Shown here: one piece after another, positions 16,141-24,164 of the stretch | Numbering within the stretch: the first letter of the stretch is position 1 | Layout: each line of letters opens with the position of its first letter | Source of the DNA: Naasia sp. | GTDB taxonomy: Bacteria > Actinomycetota > Actinomycetes > Actinomycetales > Microbacteriaceae | NCBI RefSeq assembly: GCF_025465545.1 | Contig: NZ_JAODMK010000003.1 | Coordinates: forward strand, 1 to 64,000 | Length of the DNA: 64,000 nucleotides | Direction: 5' to 3' | Notes under the pieces: model-generated | What the model saw: the letters and a program-made list of their open reading frames with translations, nothing else | Told to the model about the DNA's origin: nothing | Databases searched by the model: none | Position numbers and translations under genes: made by a program

Positions 16141-17535
16141 GTGGTGGACACGGAGTACCGCATCGAGCACGACACGATGGGCGAGGTGCGGGTGCCGGCC
16201 AGTGCCCTCTATGCCGCCCAGACGCAGCGCGCGGTCGAGAACTTCCCCATCTCCGGGACCCGACTGGAGGACACGCAGGTCGTCGCGCTCGCCCGCATCA
16301 AACGCGCCGCCGCCATCGTGAACGGCGAACTGGGGGTGCTGGACGCCGGCATCGCCGCGGCCATCGTGGCGGCAGCGGACAAGCTGATCGCCGGGGCGCA
16401 CCTCGACCAGTTCCCGATCGACGTCTACCAGACGGGCAGCGGCACGTCCTCGAACATGAACATGAACGAGGTGCTCGCCTCGCTCGCCACCACCGGCCTC
16501 GGCTCGGCCGTGCACCCCAACGATCACGTGAACGCCTCCCAGTCCTCCAACGACGTCTTCCCCACCTCGGTGCATCTGGCGGTGACGGAGGGGCTGCTGC
16601 GCGAGCTGCTCCCCGCCCTCGACCACCTGGCCGCCTCGCTCGAGGCCAAGTCGGCCCTCTGGAAGAACGTCGTCAAGTCGGGCCGCACCCACCTGATGGA
16701 CGCGACCCCGGTCACCTTCGGGCAGGAGTTCGGCGGCTACGCCCGCCAGATCCGTCTCGGCATCGACCGGATCACCACCGCGGTGCCGCGCGTGGCCGAG
16801 GTGCCGCTCGGTGGAACGGCGACGGGGACGGGCATCAACACGCCCGCCGGGTTCCCGCAGCGGGTGATCGCGATCCTCGCCGAGGACACCGGGCTGCCGA
16901 TCACCGAGGCCCTCGACCACTTCGAGGCGCAGGGCGCTCGCGACGCGCTCGTCGAGGCGTCCGGGGCGCTGCGCGTGCTCGCCGTGAGCCTCACCAAGAT
17001 CTGCAACGACATCCGCTGGATGGGCTCGGGACCCAACACGGGACTCGGCGAGCTGCACATCCCCGACCTGCAGCCGGGCTCGTCGATCATGCCCGGCAAG
17101 GTGAACCCGGTCATCCCCGAGGCCGTCCTCATGGTCGCCTCGCGCGTGGTGGGCAACGACGCCACCATCGCATGGTCAGGCGCCTCCGGCTTCTTCGAGC
17201 TCAACGTCGCCATCCCGGTCATGGGCACCGCGCTGCTCGAGTCGATCCGGCTGCTGGCCAACGCCGCCCGCCTCCTCGCCGACAAGACCATCGACGGGCT
17301 CGAGGTGAACGTCGAGCGCGCCCGCGCCCTGGCCGAGTCCTCGCCGTCCATCGTCACGCCGCTCAATCGAGTGATCGGCTACGAGGCTGCGGCCAAGGTC
17401 GCCAAGCACGCCGTCGCCCAAGGGATGACGATTCGCGAGGCCGTCATCGACCTCGGCTTCGTGGAGCGGGGCGAGGTCACCGAGGAGCAGCTCACGACGG
17501 CACTCGACGTGCTGGCGATGACCCACCCCGGCTGA
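16141..17535 (+). CDS. fumC: Class II fumarate hydratase
   Basis: 464 residues; converts fumarate to L-malate in the TCA cycle without an Fe-S cluster. Superfamily motifs are present: [25 protein letters not shown] (catalytic His) and the signature [11 protein letters not shown] with the mobile-loop catalytic Ser. An AGAAGG ribosome-binding site precedes GTG 16141. The length is normal. In M. tuberculosis the orthologue (Rv1098c) also sits by glpX/DUF4245. Confidence 0.97.
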   Translation: MVDTEYRIEHDTMGEVRVPASALYAAQTQRAVENFPISGTRLEDTQVVALARIKRAAAIVNGELGVLDAGIAAAIVAAADKLIAGAHLDQFPIDVYQTGSGTSSNMNMNEVLASLATTGLGSAVHPNDHVNASQSSNDVFPTSVHLAVTEGLLRELLPALDHLAASLEAKSALWKNVVKSGRTHLMDATPVTFGQEFGGYARQIRLGIDRITTAVPRVAEVPLGGTATGTGINTPAGFPQRVIAILAEDTGLPITEALDHFEAQGARDALVEASGALRVLAVSLTKICNDIRWMGSGPNTGLGELHIPDLQPGSSIMPGKVNPVIPEAVLMVASRVVGNDATIAWSGASGFFELNVAIPVMGTALLESIRLLANAARLLADKTIDGLEVNVERARALAESSPSIVTPLNRVIGYEAAAKVAKHAVAQGMTIREAVIDLGFVERGEVTEEQLTTALDVLAMTHPG

Positions 17536-17571
17536 GCGGCTGACGACCGCCCGGGCTGGCGCCGTCGCCCG

Positions 17572-18207
17572 CTATGCGGACGGGCCGGCCAGGAGGAGCC
17601 CGACCCAGAACCCGATCAGCAGGAACGGGCCGAACGGGATCCGCGTCCCCGCCCCTCTGCGGGCGAGCACGACGGCGGAGACCGCTCCCCCCGCGAGGAA
17701 TGCGACGATGGCGGCGGCCGCGACCGTGTCCCAGCTTCGTACGCCGAGCGCGAGGGCCAGCACGAGAGCGAGCTTCACGTCGCCGAGGCCCATGCCGCCG
17801 GCAGTGTGCAGCAGGAGGAACAGCCCGAGCGCGAGGCCGCCTGCCGCCAGCGGCGCGCCGGGATCCGCGCCCTGCACCCCGCCCAACGCGATGCCGAGGA
17901 TGGCGATGGGCAGCCCCGGGAGCGTCATCCGGTCGGGCAGGCGATGCTCGGCGAGATCCACCACCACGAGCGCCGGCGACACCGCGGCGAGGTAGAGCGC
18001 GGACAGCGCGTCGGAGGTGAGGCCGAGGCGCCAGAGCACCAGCGACCCGAGCGTGACTGCGGCCGCCAGCTCGGCGAGGAGCCGCAGGCGCCGCTGCGAC
18101 GGCCGGGTCGGCCGGGTCGAGGGACATGCGGGGGCGTTGGGCTGGGCTCGCTCGGCAAGGACCGGCGCTCTACCGGCCGCCTCCGGTTCCGGTGCGACAG
18201 CAAGCAT
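17572..18207 (-). CDS. A24-type prepilin peptidase
   Basis: 211 residues with about six membrane segments. The two catalytic aspartates of type IV prepilin peptidases are present, in VVVDLAEHRLPD and GMGLGDVKL, and the N-terminal methylase-type cytoplasmic domain is absent, as in the compact TadV/CpaA-like branch. The first 40 residues are soluble and Pro/Ala-rich. No pilin, ATPase or Tad genes lie nearby, so its substrates must be encoded elsewhere. TACCGT six bases before the ATG suggests its own leaderless promoter. Confidence 0.88.
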   Translation of the reverse strand: MLAVAPEPEAAGRAPVLAERAQPNAPACPSTRPTRPSQRRLRLLAELAAAVTLGSLVLWRLGLTSDALSALYLAAVSPALVVVDLAEHRLPDRMTLPGLPIAILGIALGGVQGADPGAPLAAGGLALGLFLLLHTAGGMGLGDVKLALVLALALGVRSWDTVAAAAIVAFLAGGAVSAVVLARRGAGTRIPFGPFLLIGFWVGLLLAGPSA

Positions 18208-18213
18208 GCGGAG

Positions 18214-18219
18214 ACGGTA
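18214..18219 (-). promoter_or_regulatory. -10 hexamer TACCGT of the prepilin peptidase gene
   Basis: It ends six bases before the ATG at 18207, with gap CTCCGC. Confidence 0.5.
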
Positions 18220-18295
18220 GCGACGCGTCCTCCTCGCCCGCGCGCACTCTCCACAGCGCCGCGACGCGAGTCGGAACGCCGAGGGCGACCCGAGA

Positions 18296-18331
18296 CGCCG
18301 AGCGCGGGCCGTACCCGTGTCGCGCTCGGCG
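18296..18331 (-). terminator. Hairpin after phoH
   Basis: Perfect 11-bp arms (18296-18306, 18321-18331; CGCCGAGCGCG and its complement) with a 14-base loop, about 55 bases past the phoH stop. Confidence 0.55.
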
Positions 18332-18386
18332 CCTCGCGTGGCACTCGGCGAGGCGCTGGTCGCGCTCCTCAGACGAACCCGTCAGG

Positions 18387-19745
18387 TCAGGCGAGCTCGT
18401 TCGACTCGAGCATCTCCGTGACGAGTGCCGCGATCGCGCTGCGCTCCGACCGGGTGAGGGTCATGTGGCCGAACAGCGGGTGCCCCTTGAGCGTCTCGAT
18501 CACGCTGGCGACGCCGTCGTGCCGGCCGACCCGCAGGTTGTCGCGCTGGGCCACGTCGTGGGTGAGCACGACCCTGGAGTTCTGGCCGATCCGGCTGAGG
18601 ACCGTGAGCAGCACGTTCCGCTCGAGCGACTGCGCCTCGTCGACGATCACGAAGGCGTCGTGCAGGGACCGGCCTCGGATGTGGGTGAGCGGCAGCACCT
18701 CGAGGATGCCGCGCTCCACGATCTCCTCGAGCACGTTCGGCGAGACGATCGCGCCGAGGGTGTCGAACACCGCCTGACCCCAGGGCGACATCTTCTCGCC
18801 CTGGTCGCCGGGCAGGAAGCCGAGCTCCTGGCCGCCCACCGCGTAGAGCGGGCGGAAGACCATGATCTTGCGATGCTGCTGCTTCTCCAGCACCGCCTCG
18901 AGACCGGCGCAGAGCGCGAGCGCCGACTTGCCGGTGCCTGCGCGTCCGCCGAGGGAGACGATCCCGATCGACGGGTCGAGCAGCATGTCGATCGCGAGGC
19001 GCTGCTCCGCCGACCGGCCGTGCAGCCCGAAGACCTCGCGGTCCCCCCGGACGATGCGGATGTCGTGCTTGCCGGTGACGCGCGCGAGCGCCGATCCCCG
19101 CTCGGAGGAGATCACGAGGCCGGTGTTCACCGGCAGCTCCTGCACGAGGTCGGTGCGCATGCGCTCGTGGTCGTAGAGGTCGGCCATCTGGGAGCCGCTG
19201 AGCGCGATCTCAGCCATGCCGGTGTAGCCCGAGTCGACGGCGAGCTCCGCGCGGTACTCCTCGGCGGCGATGCCGATCGAGGAGGCCTTCACCCGCATGG
19301 GCAGGTCCTTGGACACCACCACGACATCGAGGCCCTCGTTCTTGAGGTTCATCGCCACGGCGAGGATGCGCGAGTCGTTGTCACCGAGCTGCAGGCCGGA
19401 CGGCAGCACCGCCATGTTCGAGTGGTTCAGCTCGACCCGGAGGCTGCCGCCGGCGTCGCCGATCCCGATCGGGAAGTCCAGGCGCTCGTGCTGCACCCGC
19501 AGCTCGTCCAGGTTCCGCAGGGCCTGGCGGGCGAAATAGCCGATCTCGGGATCGTTCCGCTTCGCCTCGAGCTCGGTGACCACGATCACCGGAAGGACGA
19601 CGGCGTGCTCGGCGAAGCGGAAGATCGCCTTCGGATCGGACAGCAGGACCGACGTGTCGAGCACGAACGTGCGCTCGGCCTGCCGGACCTTTCCCTTGCT
19701 CGTCTCTGCGTGTGCCGCGGACGTCGAACGGGCAGCTGAGGCCAC
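18387..19745 (-). CDS. PIN-PhoH family ATPase (PhoH2 type)
   Basis: About 452 residues. An N-terminal PIN RNase domain ([37 protein letters not shown] and VVVVSKD with acidic residues) is fused to a PhoH P-loop domain ([12 protein letters not shown] Walker [12 protein letters not shown] Walker B). Such PhoH2 proteins act as RNA helicase/ribonucleases in mycobacteria, where they belong to toxin-antitoxin-like loci. No antitoxin-like small gene precedes it here. Start codons at GTG 19745, 19751 and 19799 are possible; 19745 has the best spacing from GAGGTGG. Confidence 0.93.
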   Translation of the reverse strand: MASAARSTSAAHAETSKGKVRQAERTFVLDTSVLLSDPKAIFRFAEHAVVLPVIVVTELEAKRNDPEIGYFARQALRNLDELRVQHERLDFPIGIGDAGGSLRVELNHSNMAVLPSGLQLGDNDSRILAVAMNLKNEGLDVVVVSKDLPMRVKASSIGIAAEEYRAELAVDSGYTGMAEIALSGSQMADLYDHERMRTDLVQELPVNTGLVISSERGSALARVTGKHDIRIVRGDREVFGLHGRSAEQRLAIDMLLDPSIGIVSLGGRAGTGKSALALCAGLEAVLEKQQHRKIMVFRPLYAVGGQELGFLPGDQGEKMSPWGQAVFDTLGAIVSPNVLEEIVERGILEVLPLTHIRGRSLHDAFVIVDEAQSLERNVLLTVLSRIGQNSRVVLTHDVAQRDNLRVGRHDGVASVIETLKGHPLFGHMTLTRSERSAIAALVTEMLESNELA

Positions 19746-19935
19746 AATCACTCCCACCTCGAGGCGGAATTCCGCTCTCGATTCTGCGAGACGGGCCACG
19801 GTGGGACGTTGCGAAACGTACTTATGTGGCCGTTTCGATCAGGTGCCGTACCTGATGCGCTGAAGGCTACGCAGAGGGTGCGACGCCGGGCGCCCCGACA
19901 CACCCGCGCTGCGTTACGGGGGCGTTAACCCTGTG

Positions 19936-21066
19936 TCACCGCACCCGGACGGCGGTGGCGTAGCTGAGAAGCGCGGCGCGCAGCATCTCCAGGCTCTCCG
20001 GCGGAGTGCCCGCATGGGCGCTCAGCCGGACCATGCCCTGCCGGGTGGTCGCCGCGACGCCGTGGTTGAACAGTGACGCGCTGAGCACGGTGAGCTGCTC
20101 CGGCGCCGGTTCGATCACGACGATGCCGGCGCGCTCGCCCTCGTCGCGCGGGGACAGCACCTGCAGCGCGTACTCGTCGGCGAGGTCGATGATGCGGGTC
20201 ACGTTCTGCGCCACCGCGTCCTCCACCGCACCGACGCCGACCTCGGCCAGCTCCTCGAGGGAGGCGGCGAGGCGGGCGGCGGCGAGCGGATCCGGATCCG
20301 TGACCCTGAAGGCGGAGGCGCCGCGCACCGGTGCGGGCACCTCGTCCCAGGGGATGAGCGACTCGTCGGCGGTGCCGGGGAAGCCGGAGAACACGGGCGT
20401 CAGCCGCTCGATCGCGCGGTCGCTGAGGGCGAGGAAGCCGGTGCTCCAGCCGGCCCGCAGCCACTTGTGGCCGCCCCCCACGACGATGTCGGCGACCTCG
20501 AACGGGGCATCGGTGACGCCGACGCCCTGGATGACGTCGACGAGGAGCAGCCGATCGCCGATGACCTGCCGGATGCCCTCGATGTCGGCCAGGTAGCCGG
20601 TGCGCGCATCGACGAGGCTCACCGCCACGGCGACCGTTGTCGAGGTGAGCTGATCGCGGATCTGCCCGGGGGTGACTCGGCCGTGATCGGTCTCCAGCCA
20701 GATCGGCGCCGTGACGCTGAGGGACTGCTCCGCCCGCACGGCAGCGAAGGGCAGGCTGGGAAACTCGGCCCGGGACATCAGCACGCCGCCCGTTATGCCG
20801 AACAAGGCGTGCATCGTTGCCATGCTGGTGCTGGGCTGCAGGGCGACCTGGTCGGGACGGAAGCCGAGGGTGGCGGCGAGCGCCGTCCGGGCGCGATCCT
20901 CCTGCTCGAGCAGGGCGCCGGTCGAGCCGAACCTCGACCGGGACACCAGCTCCCGCTGCCAGTCCATCTCCGCCACCACAGCACCGGAGAGCGGCCCGTA
21001 GGAGGCGTAGTCGAGGTAGCCCGGCTCCTCCAGGAACCCGGCTGCGAACCGCGCGATAGGAGTCAT
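19936..21066 (-). CDS. Class V aminotransferase-fold PLP enzyme
   Basis: 376 residues of the cysteine-desulfurase/kynureninase-like fold type I. The PLP-binding Lys is in VVGGGHKWLRAGWSTGF, preceded by the cofactor Asp in LLLVDVIQGVGV. The N-terminus has YLDYASYGPLS, typical of the family. No active-site Cys loop typical of NifS/SufS is evident, so it may be an aminotransferase or lyase of unknown substrate. TAAACT nine bases before the ATG suggests a very short leader. Confidence 0.85.
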   Translation of the reverse strand: MTPIARFAAGFLEEPGYLDYASYGPLSGAVVAEMDWQRELVSRSRFGSTGALLEQEDRARTALAATLGFRPDQVALQPSTSMATMHALFGITGGVLMSRAEFPSLPFAAVRAEQSLSVTAPIWLETDHGRVTPGQIRDQLTSTTVAVAVSLVDARTGYLADIEGIRQVIGDRLLLVDVIQGVGVTDAPFEVADIVVGGGHKWLRAGWSTGFLALSDRAIERLTPVFSGFPGTADESLIPWDEVPAPVRGASAFRVTDPDPLAAARLAASLEELAEVGVGAVEDAVAQNVTRIIDLADEYALQVLSPRDEGERAGIVVIEPAPEQLTVLSASLFNHGVAATTRQGMVRLSAHAGTPPESLEMLRAALLSYATAVRVR

Positions 21067-21075
21067 CTCGCCGTC

Positions 21076-21081
21076 AGTTTA
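21076..21081 (-). promoter_or_regulatory. -10 hexamer TAAACT of the PLP enzyme gene
   Basis: It ends nine bases before the ATG at 21066, slightly farther than in the strictly leaderless cases. Confidence 0.35.
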
Positions 21082-21099
21082 GGGGAAGCGCCCCCGCGA

Positions 21100-21885
21100 T
21101 CAGCCCCCGAATCGGCGGTGCCGCTTGCCGTAGTCCCGGAGCGCGCGAAGGAAGTCCACCTCGCGGAGATCCGGACCGAGCGCCTCCACGAAGTACAGCT
21201 CGCTGTGCGCGCTCTGCCAGAGCATGAAGTCGGACAGGCGCTGCTCGCCCGAGGTGCGGATCACGAGATCCGGATCCGGCTGGCCGCCCGTGTAGAGGTG
21301 CTCGGCGATGAGCTCCGGGGTGAGCACGCCGGCGAGGTCCTCGATCGTGCCGCCCTGCAGGTGGTGGGACGACACGATGCTGCGCATGGCGTCGGCGATC
21401 TCGGTGCGGCCCCCGTAGCCGACCGCCAGGTTGACGTGCAGGCCGGTCTTGCCGGCCGATCGCTCCTCTGCCGCCTTGAGAGTGGCGGCGAGGCCATCGG
21501 GCAGGCCGGACGGCGTGCCGACGTGCTTGACCCGCCAGTCACGGAAGCGGGAGAGGTCGTCGGCCAGCTCGCCGATGATCTCGACCAGCTCGGCGAGCTC
21601 GCCCGGGTCGCGGGCGCCGATGTTGTCGGTGGAGAGCAGGTACAGCGTCACCACTTCGATGCCCAGGTCATCGCACCAGATCAGGAATTCGCGGATCTTC
21701 GCGGCACCCGCCCGGTGCCCGTGGGCCGCCGTCTCCGCGCCCACCTGCCGCGCCCACCGACGGTTGCCGTCGAGGATCATCGCGAGGTGGCGTGGCAGCG
21801 AGTTCCGGTCCAGGGAGGCCCGGATCCGCCGCTGGTAGAGCACGTAGGCCGGGTTGGTCGGCACCGTCTTACGCCGTCGCAGCAC
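21100..21885 (-). CDS. Cis-prenyl (isoprenyl) transferase
   Basis: 261 residues of the undecaprenyl diphosphate synthase family. It condenses IPP onto an allylic diphosphate with Z geometry. Asp39 begins the DGNRRWA motif that binds the diphosphate; HGHRAGAAKI, YLLSTDN and the C-terminal RTSGEQRLSDFMLWQ segment are all present. In M. tuberculosis the orthologue beside hemolysin III (Rv1086) is the short-chain Z-farnesyl diphosphate synthase, so a short product is plausible. TAACGT six bases before GTG 21885 predicts a leaderless mRNA. Confidence 0.93.
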   Translation of the reverse strand: MLRRRKTVPTNPAYVLYQRRIRASLDRNSLPRHLAMILDGNRRWARQVGAETAAHGHRAGAAKIREFLIWCDDLGIEVVTLYLLSTDNIGARDPGELAELVEIIGELADDLSRFRDWRVKHVGTPSGLPDGLAATLKAAEERSAGKTGLHVNLAVGYGGRTEIADAMRSIVSSHHLQGGTIEDLAGVLTPELIAEHLYTGGQPDPDLVIRTSGEQRLSDFMLWQSAHSELYFVEALGPDLREVDFLRALRDYGKRHRRFGG

Positions 21886-21891
21886 GTGTTC

Positions 21892-21897
21892 ACGTTA
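21892..21897 (-). promoter_or_regulatory. -10 hexamer TAACGT of the isoprenyl transferase gene
   Basis: It ends six bases before GTG 21885. Confidence 0.5.
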
Positions 21898-21952
21898 GCC
21901 CCCGCGGCTCCGCAAAGCCTCGCGGGAGCCGGGCGCCCCTTCGGCGCCCGGC

Positions 21953-21958
21953 TATTCT
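21953..21958 (+). promoter_or_regulatory. -10 hexamer TATTCT of the hemolysin III gene
   Basis: It ends six bases before GTG 21965; the gap is GGAGCC. Confidence 0.5.
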
Positions 21959-21964
21959 GGAGCC

Positions 21965-22741
21965 GTGGCAGGAGAGGAAGGCGCGCCCCTGCAGGACGGC
22001 GCCGCGGGGCCGATCGGCGTCGACTCCGACGCGCAATCGGCTGACCGGGAGGACGCGGCAGCCCTGCCGAATCTGCCCCTGCTCGAGGACGAGCTCGACC
22101 ACCCGGCGGCGGCGAAGCCGACCTGGCGAGGCTGGATTCACGCGGGCACCTTCCCGCTCGCGCTCGTGCTCGGCATCGTGCTCGTCAGCATGGGTCAGAC
22201 CCCGCTCGCGAAGGCGGCCAGCGCGGTCTTCATGGCGTCATCGCTGCTGCTGTTCGGCAACTCCGCTCTCTACCACCGGTTCAACTGGGGCCCACGGATG
22301 CTCCGGCTGCTCAAGCGCATCGATCACGCGAACATCTTCCTGCTCATCGCGGGGACCTACACGCCGCTGTCCCTGCTGGCGCTGCCGCCCGACAAGGGCC
22401 TCGTGCTGCTGTCCATCGTGTGGGGCGGCGCCCTGCTCGGCATCGCATTCCGGGTGTTCTGGATCACCGCGCCCCGCTGGCTCTACGTGCCCATCTATGT
22501 CGGCCTCGGCTGGGCTGCCGTGGTCTTCTTCGGCGACCTCTTCGCGGCGAATGCGGCCATGATGCTGCTCGTGCTGATCGGCGGCGTGCTCTACACGGCC
22601 GGCGCCGTCATCTATGGGCTCAAGCGGCCGAACCCGTTCCCGGGGAGGTTCGGGTTCCACGAGATCTTCCACACCTGCACGGTGCTGGCCTTCGCCTGCC
22701 ACTGGGTGGCGACCCTGCTCATCGTGCTCGACCAGGTCTGA
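21965..22741 (+). CDS. Hemolysin III / PAQR-family membrane protein
   Basis: 258 residues with a soluble 58-residue N-terminus and seven predicted membrane segments. The metal-site pattern of the PAQR/TrhA family is present: SSLLLFGNSALYHRFNW (Ser and His), IDHANIFLLIAGTYTP (Asp), and the C-terminal FHEIFHTCTVLAFACHW (His residues). The bacterial members are linked to membrane lipid homeostasis; the hemolysin name is historical. It is divergent from the isoprenyl transferase, the same neighbourhood as Rv1085c-Rv1086. Confidence 0.93.
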   Translation: MAGEEGAPLQDGAAGPIGVDSDAQSADREDAAALPNLPLLEDELDHPAAAKPTWRGWIHAGTFPLALVLGIVLVSMGQTPLAKAASAVFMASSLLLFGNSALYHRFNWGPRMLRLLKRIDHANIFLLIAGTYTPLSLLALPPDKGLVLLSIVWGGALLGIAFRVFWITAPRWLYVPIYVGLGWAAVVFFGDLFAANAAMMLLVLIGGVLYTAGAVIYGLKRPNPFPGRFGFHEIFHTCTVLAFACHWVATLLIVLDQV

Positions 22742-22751
22742 GGGGCTCCGA

Positions 22752-22994
22752 TCAGCCGGCGGAGTCGTCCCGCTGCGCGGCCTGCTCGCGCTCCAGCTGC
22801 TCGCGCAACTCGCCCCGGTATCGCGTGCGGCGGACGCGCCTCGTCATGTCCAGGATGAGCAGCACCGTGACCACTGCGATCCCGAAGACCACTGCGAAGC
22901 CGACCGGGCCGGGGGTGACGATCGTCGAATCGAACGCCGGCGAGGGCGACGGGGTCGGCGTCGCCAGGAGGGCGAGAATCGAGTCGACGATCAG
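22752..22994 (-). CDS. Small single-pass membrane protein, probable CTG start
   Basis: About 80 residues: a Pro/Ser-rich N-terminal stretch (ATPTPSPSPAFD), one membrane segment (VGFAVVFGIAVVTVLLILD), then a highly charged tail. No ATG, GTG or TTG occurs in frame near the start; GGAAGGA lies seven bases before a CTG at 22994, which would give the initiator followed by IVDSILALLA. In relatives a protein of this kind follows mca, which is missing here, so the gene may have lost its normal start. No known function. Confidence 0.55.
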   Translation of the reverse strand: MIVDSILALLATPTPSPSPAFDSTIVTPGPVGFAVVFGIAVVTVLLILDMTRRVRRTRYRGELREQLEREQAAQRDDSAG

Positions 22995-23054
22995 GGCGCT
23001 GTCCTTCCACGGTTGTAGCGTGGAGTCAAGACTAATCCGCGGGACAGGAGGAAC

Positions 23055-23471
23055 GTGACGCGTACGACAGCGCCCTCCACTGCCGACCTCGAGGACAGGT
23101 ATGGCCGCGCGCGGCTCTCCCCCCGGCGCCGGCTGGGGATCCTCGTGGCGGCAGTGGTCGCCCTGGCCGCCCTCGTGGTCGCCTGGGTCATCTGGTCGGG
23201 ACTCGGCGACCCTGCCGCCACGGTCGACTACCGCGACACGGGCTACCAGAAGGTCAGCGACCGGGAGATCAGCGTGCGCTTCGAGGTCACCGCGGAACCC
23301 GGACAGGTGGTCGAGTGCGCGGCCCAGGCGCTCAACGACAAGTTCGAGACGGTCGGCTGGAAGGTCGTGCAGCTCCCCGCTTCTCCGGAGCGGACCAGGG
23401 GATTCGTCGAGACGATCCGCACCACCAACCCGCCGAACACGGCCTTGATCTACCGCTGCTGGCTCCCGTAG
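23055..23471 (+). CDS. DUF4307 membrane protein
   Basis: 138 residues: basic cytoplasmic N-terminus, one membrane segment (about 29-49), and an outer domain with YRDTGYQKVSDREISVRFEVT, CAAQALNDKFETVGWK and a final YRCWLP, two Cys that may form a disulfide. These features define DUF4307, coded next to greA and mca in actinobacteria (Rv1081c). AGGAGGAAC precedes the GTG start, so it is leadered. The function is unknown; here its usual partner mca is absent. Confidence 0.88.
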   Translation: MTRTTAPSTADLEDRYGRARLSPRRRLGILVAAVVALAALVVAWVIWSGLGDPAATVDYRDTGYQKVSDREISVRFEVTAEPGQVVECAAQALNDKFETVGWKVVQLPASPERTRGFVETIRTTNPPNTALIYRCWLP

Positions 23472-23592
23472 CCTGGCTGTTTGCCCACATCCCGGCCACC
23501 GGGACGGTGTTCCCACCCCGCTCCGCTCCGGGGCGCCGCAGCACCCGCCCTCTCCCCGCAGGGCCTCGAAGCTCATTCCCTGAGGAGTACGC

Positions 23593-24084
23593 ATGTCACC
23601 GGAAGCCCCCGTCACCTGGCTGACCCAGGAGGCGTTCGAGCGACTCTCCGCCGAGCTGGCGCAGCTGTCCGGCGAGGGCCGGCTGGAGATCGCCAAGCGG
23701 ATCGAGCAGGCCCGCGAAGAGGGTGACCTCAAGGAGAACGGCGGCTACCACGCCGCCAAGGAGGAGCAGGGCAAGATCGAGGCGCGCATCCGCCAGCTCA
23801 CGCAGCTGCTCCGCAGCGCACAGGTCGGTCAGGCTCCCGCCGCCGCGGACAGGGTCGGCATGGGAACCGTCGTGACCGCGACCATCGCGGGCGACGAGAG
23901 CGTGTTCCTCGTGGGCAACCGCGAGATCGCCGGCGACAGCGACCTGGACGTCTACAGCGAGCAGAGCCCGCTGGGGCAGGCCATCCTGGGACTGGCGGTC
24001 GGTGGGAAGACCACCTACACCGCGCCGAACGGGCGCGAGATCAGCGTCGAGGTCCGCAAGGTCGAGCCCTACTCCGGCCAGTGA
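23593..24084 (+). CDS. greA: Transcription elongation factor GreA
   Basis: 163 residues; rescues backtracked RNA polymerase by stimulating transcript cleavage. The N-terminal coiled-coil finger carries the acidic tip (REEGDLKENGGYHAAKEEQ, with the Asp and Glu that bind the catalytic metal), and the C-terminal FKBP-like domain ends in SPLGQAILGLAVGGKTTY. GAGGAG precedes the ATG. A TAGCCT hexamer at 23469-23474, overlapping the DUF4307 stop, could start a 110-base leader. Confidence 0.96.
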   Translation: MSPEAPVTWLTQEAFERLSAELAQLSGEGRLEIAKRIEQAREEGDLKENGGYHAAKEEQGKIEARIRQLTQLLRSAQVGQAPAAADRVGMGTVVTATIAGDESVFLVGNREIAGDSDLDVYSEQSPLGQAILGLAVGGKTTYTAPNGREISVEVRKVEPYSGQ

Positions 24085-24152
24085 CCCCTGCCGCGCCTCT
24101 GGCACAGATGCGCGGGCCGGACAACGGGATGCGGCCTCTCAGCCGCTCTCGA

Positions 24153-24158
24153 TACTGT
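24153..24158 (+). promoter_or_regulatory. -10 hexamer TACTGT of the TPM gene
   Basis: It ends six bases before GTG 24165 and excludes the longer frame that would start at 24081. Confidence 0.5.
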
Positions 24159-24164
24159 TGGCGC

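Noticed and set aside
17572-18207. Part of a pilus or Tad gene cluster
   Set aside because: No pilin, secretion ATPase or assembly gene in the neighbouring fumC/phoH region; the prepilin peptidase stands alone.
18387-19745. PhoH2 toxin-antitoxin operon
   Set aside because: The upstream 190 bases contain no small antitoxin-like open frame; the gap holds only a leader and a 12-bp palindrome (19764-19775).
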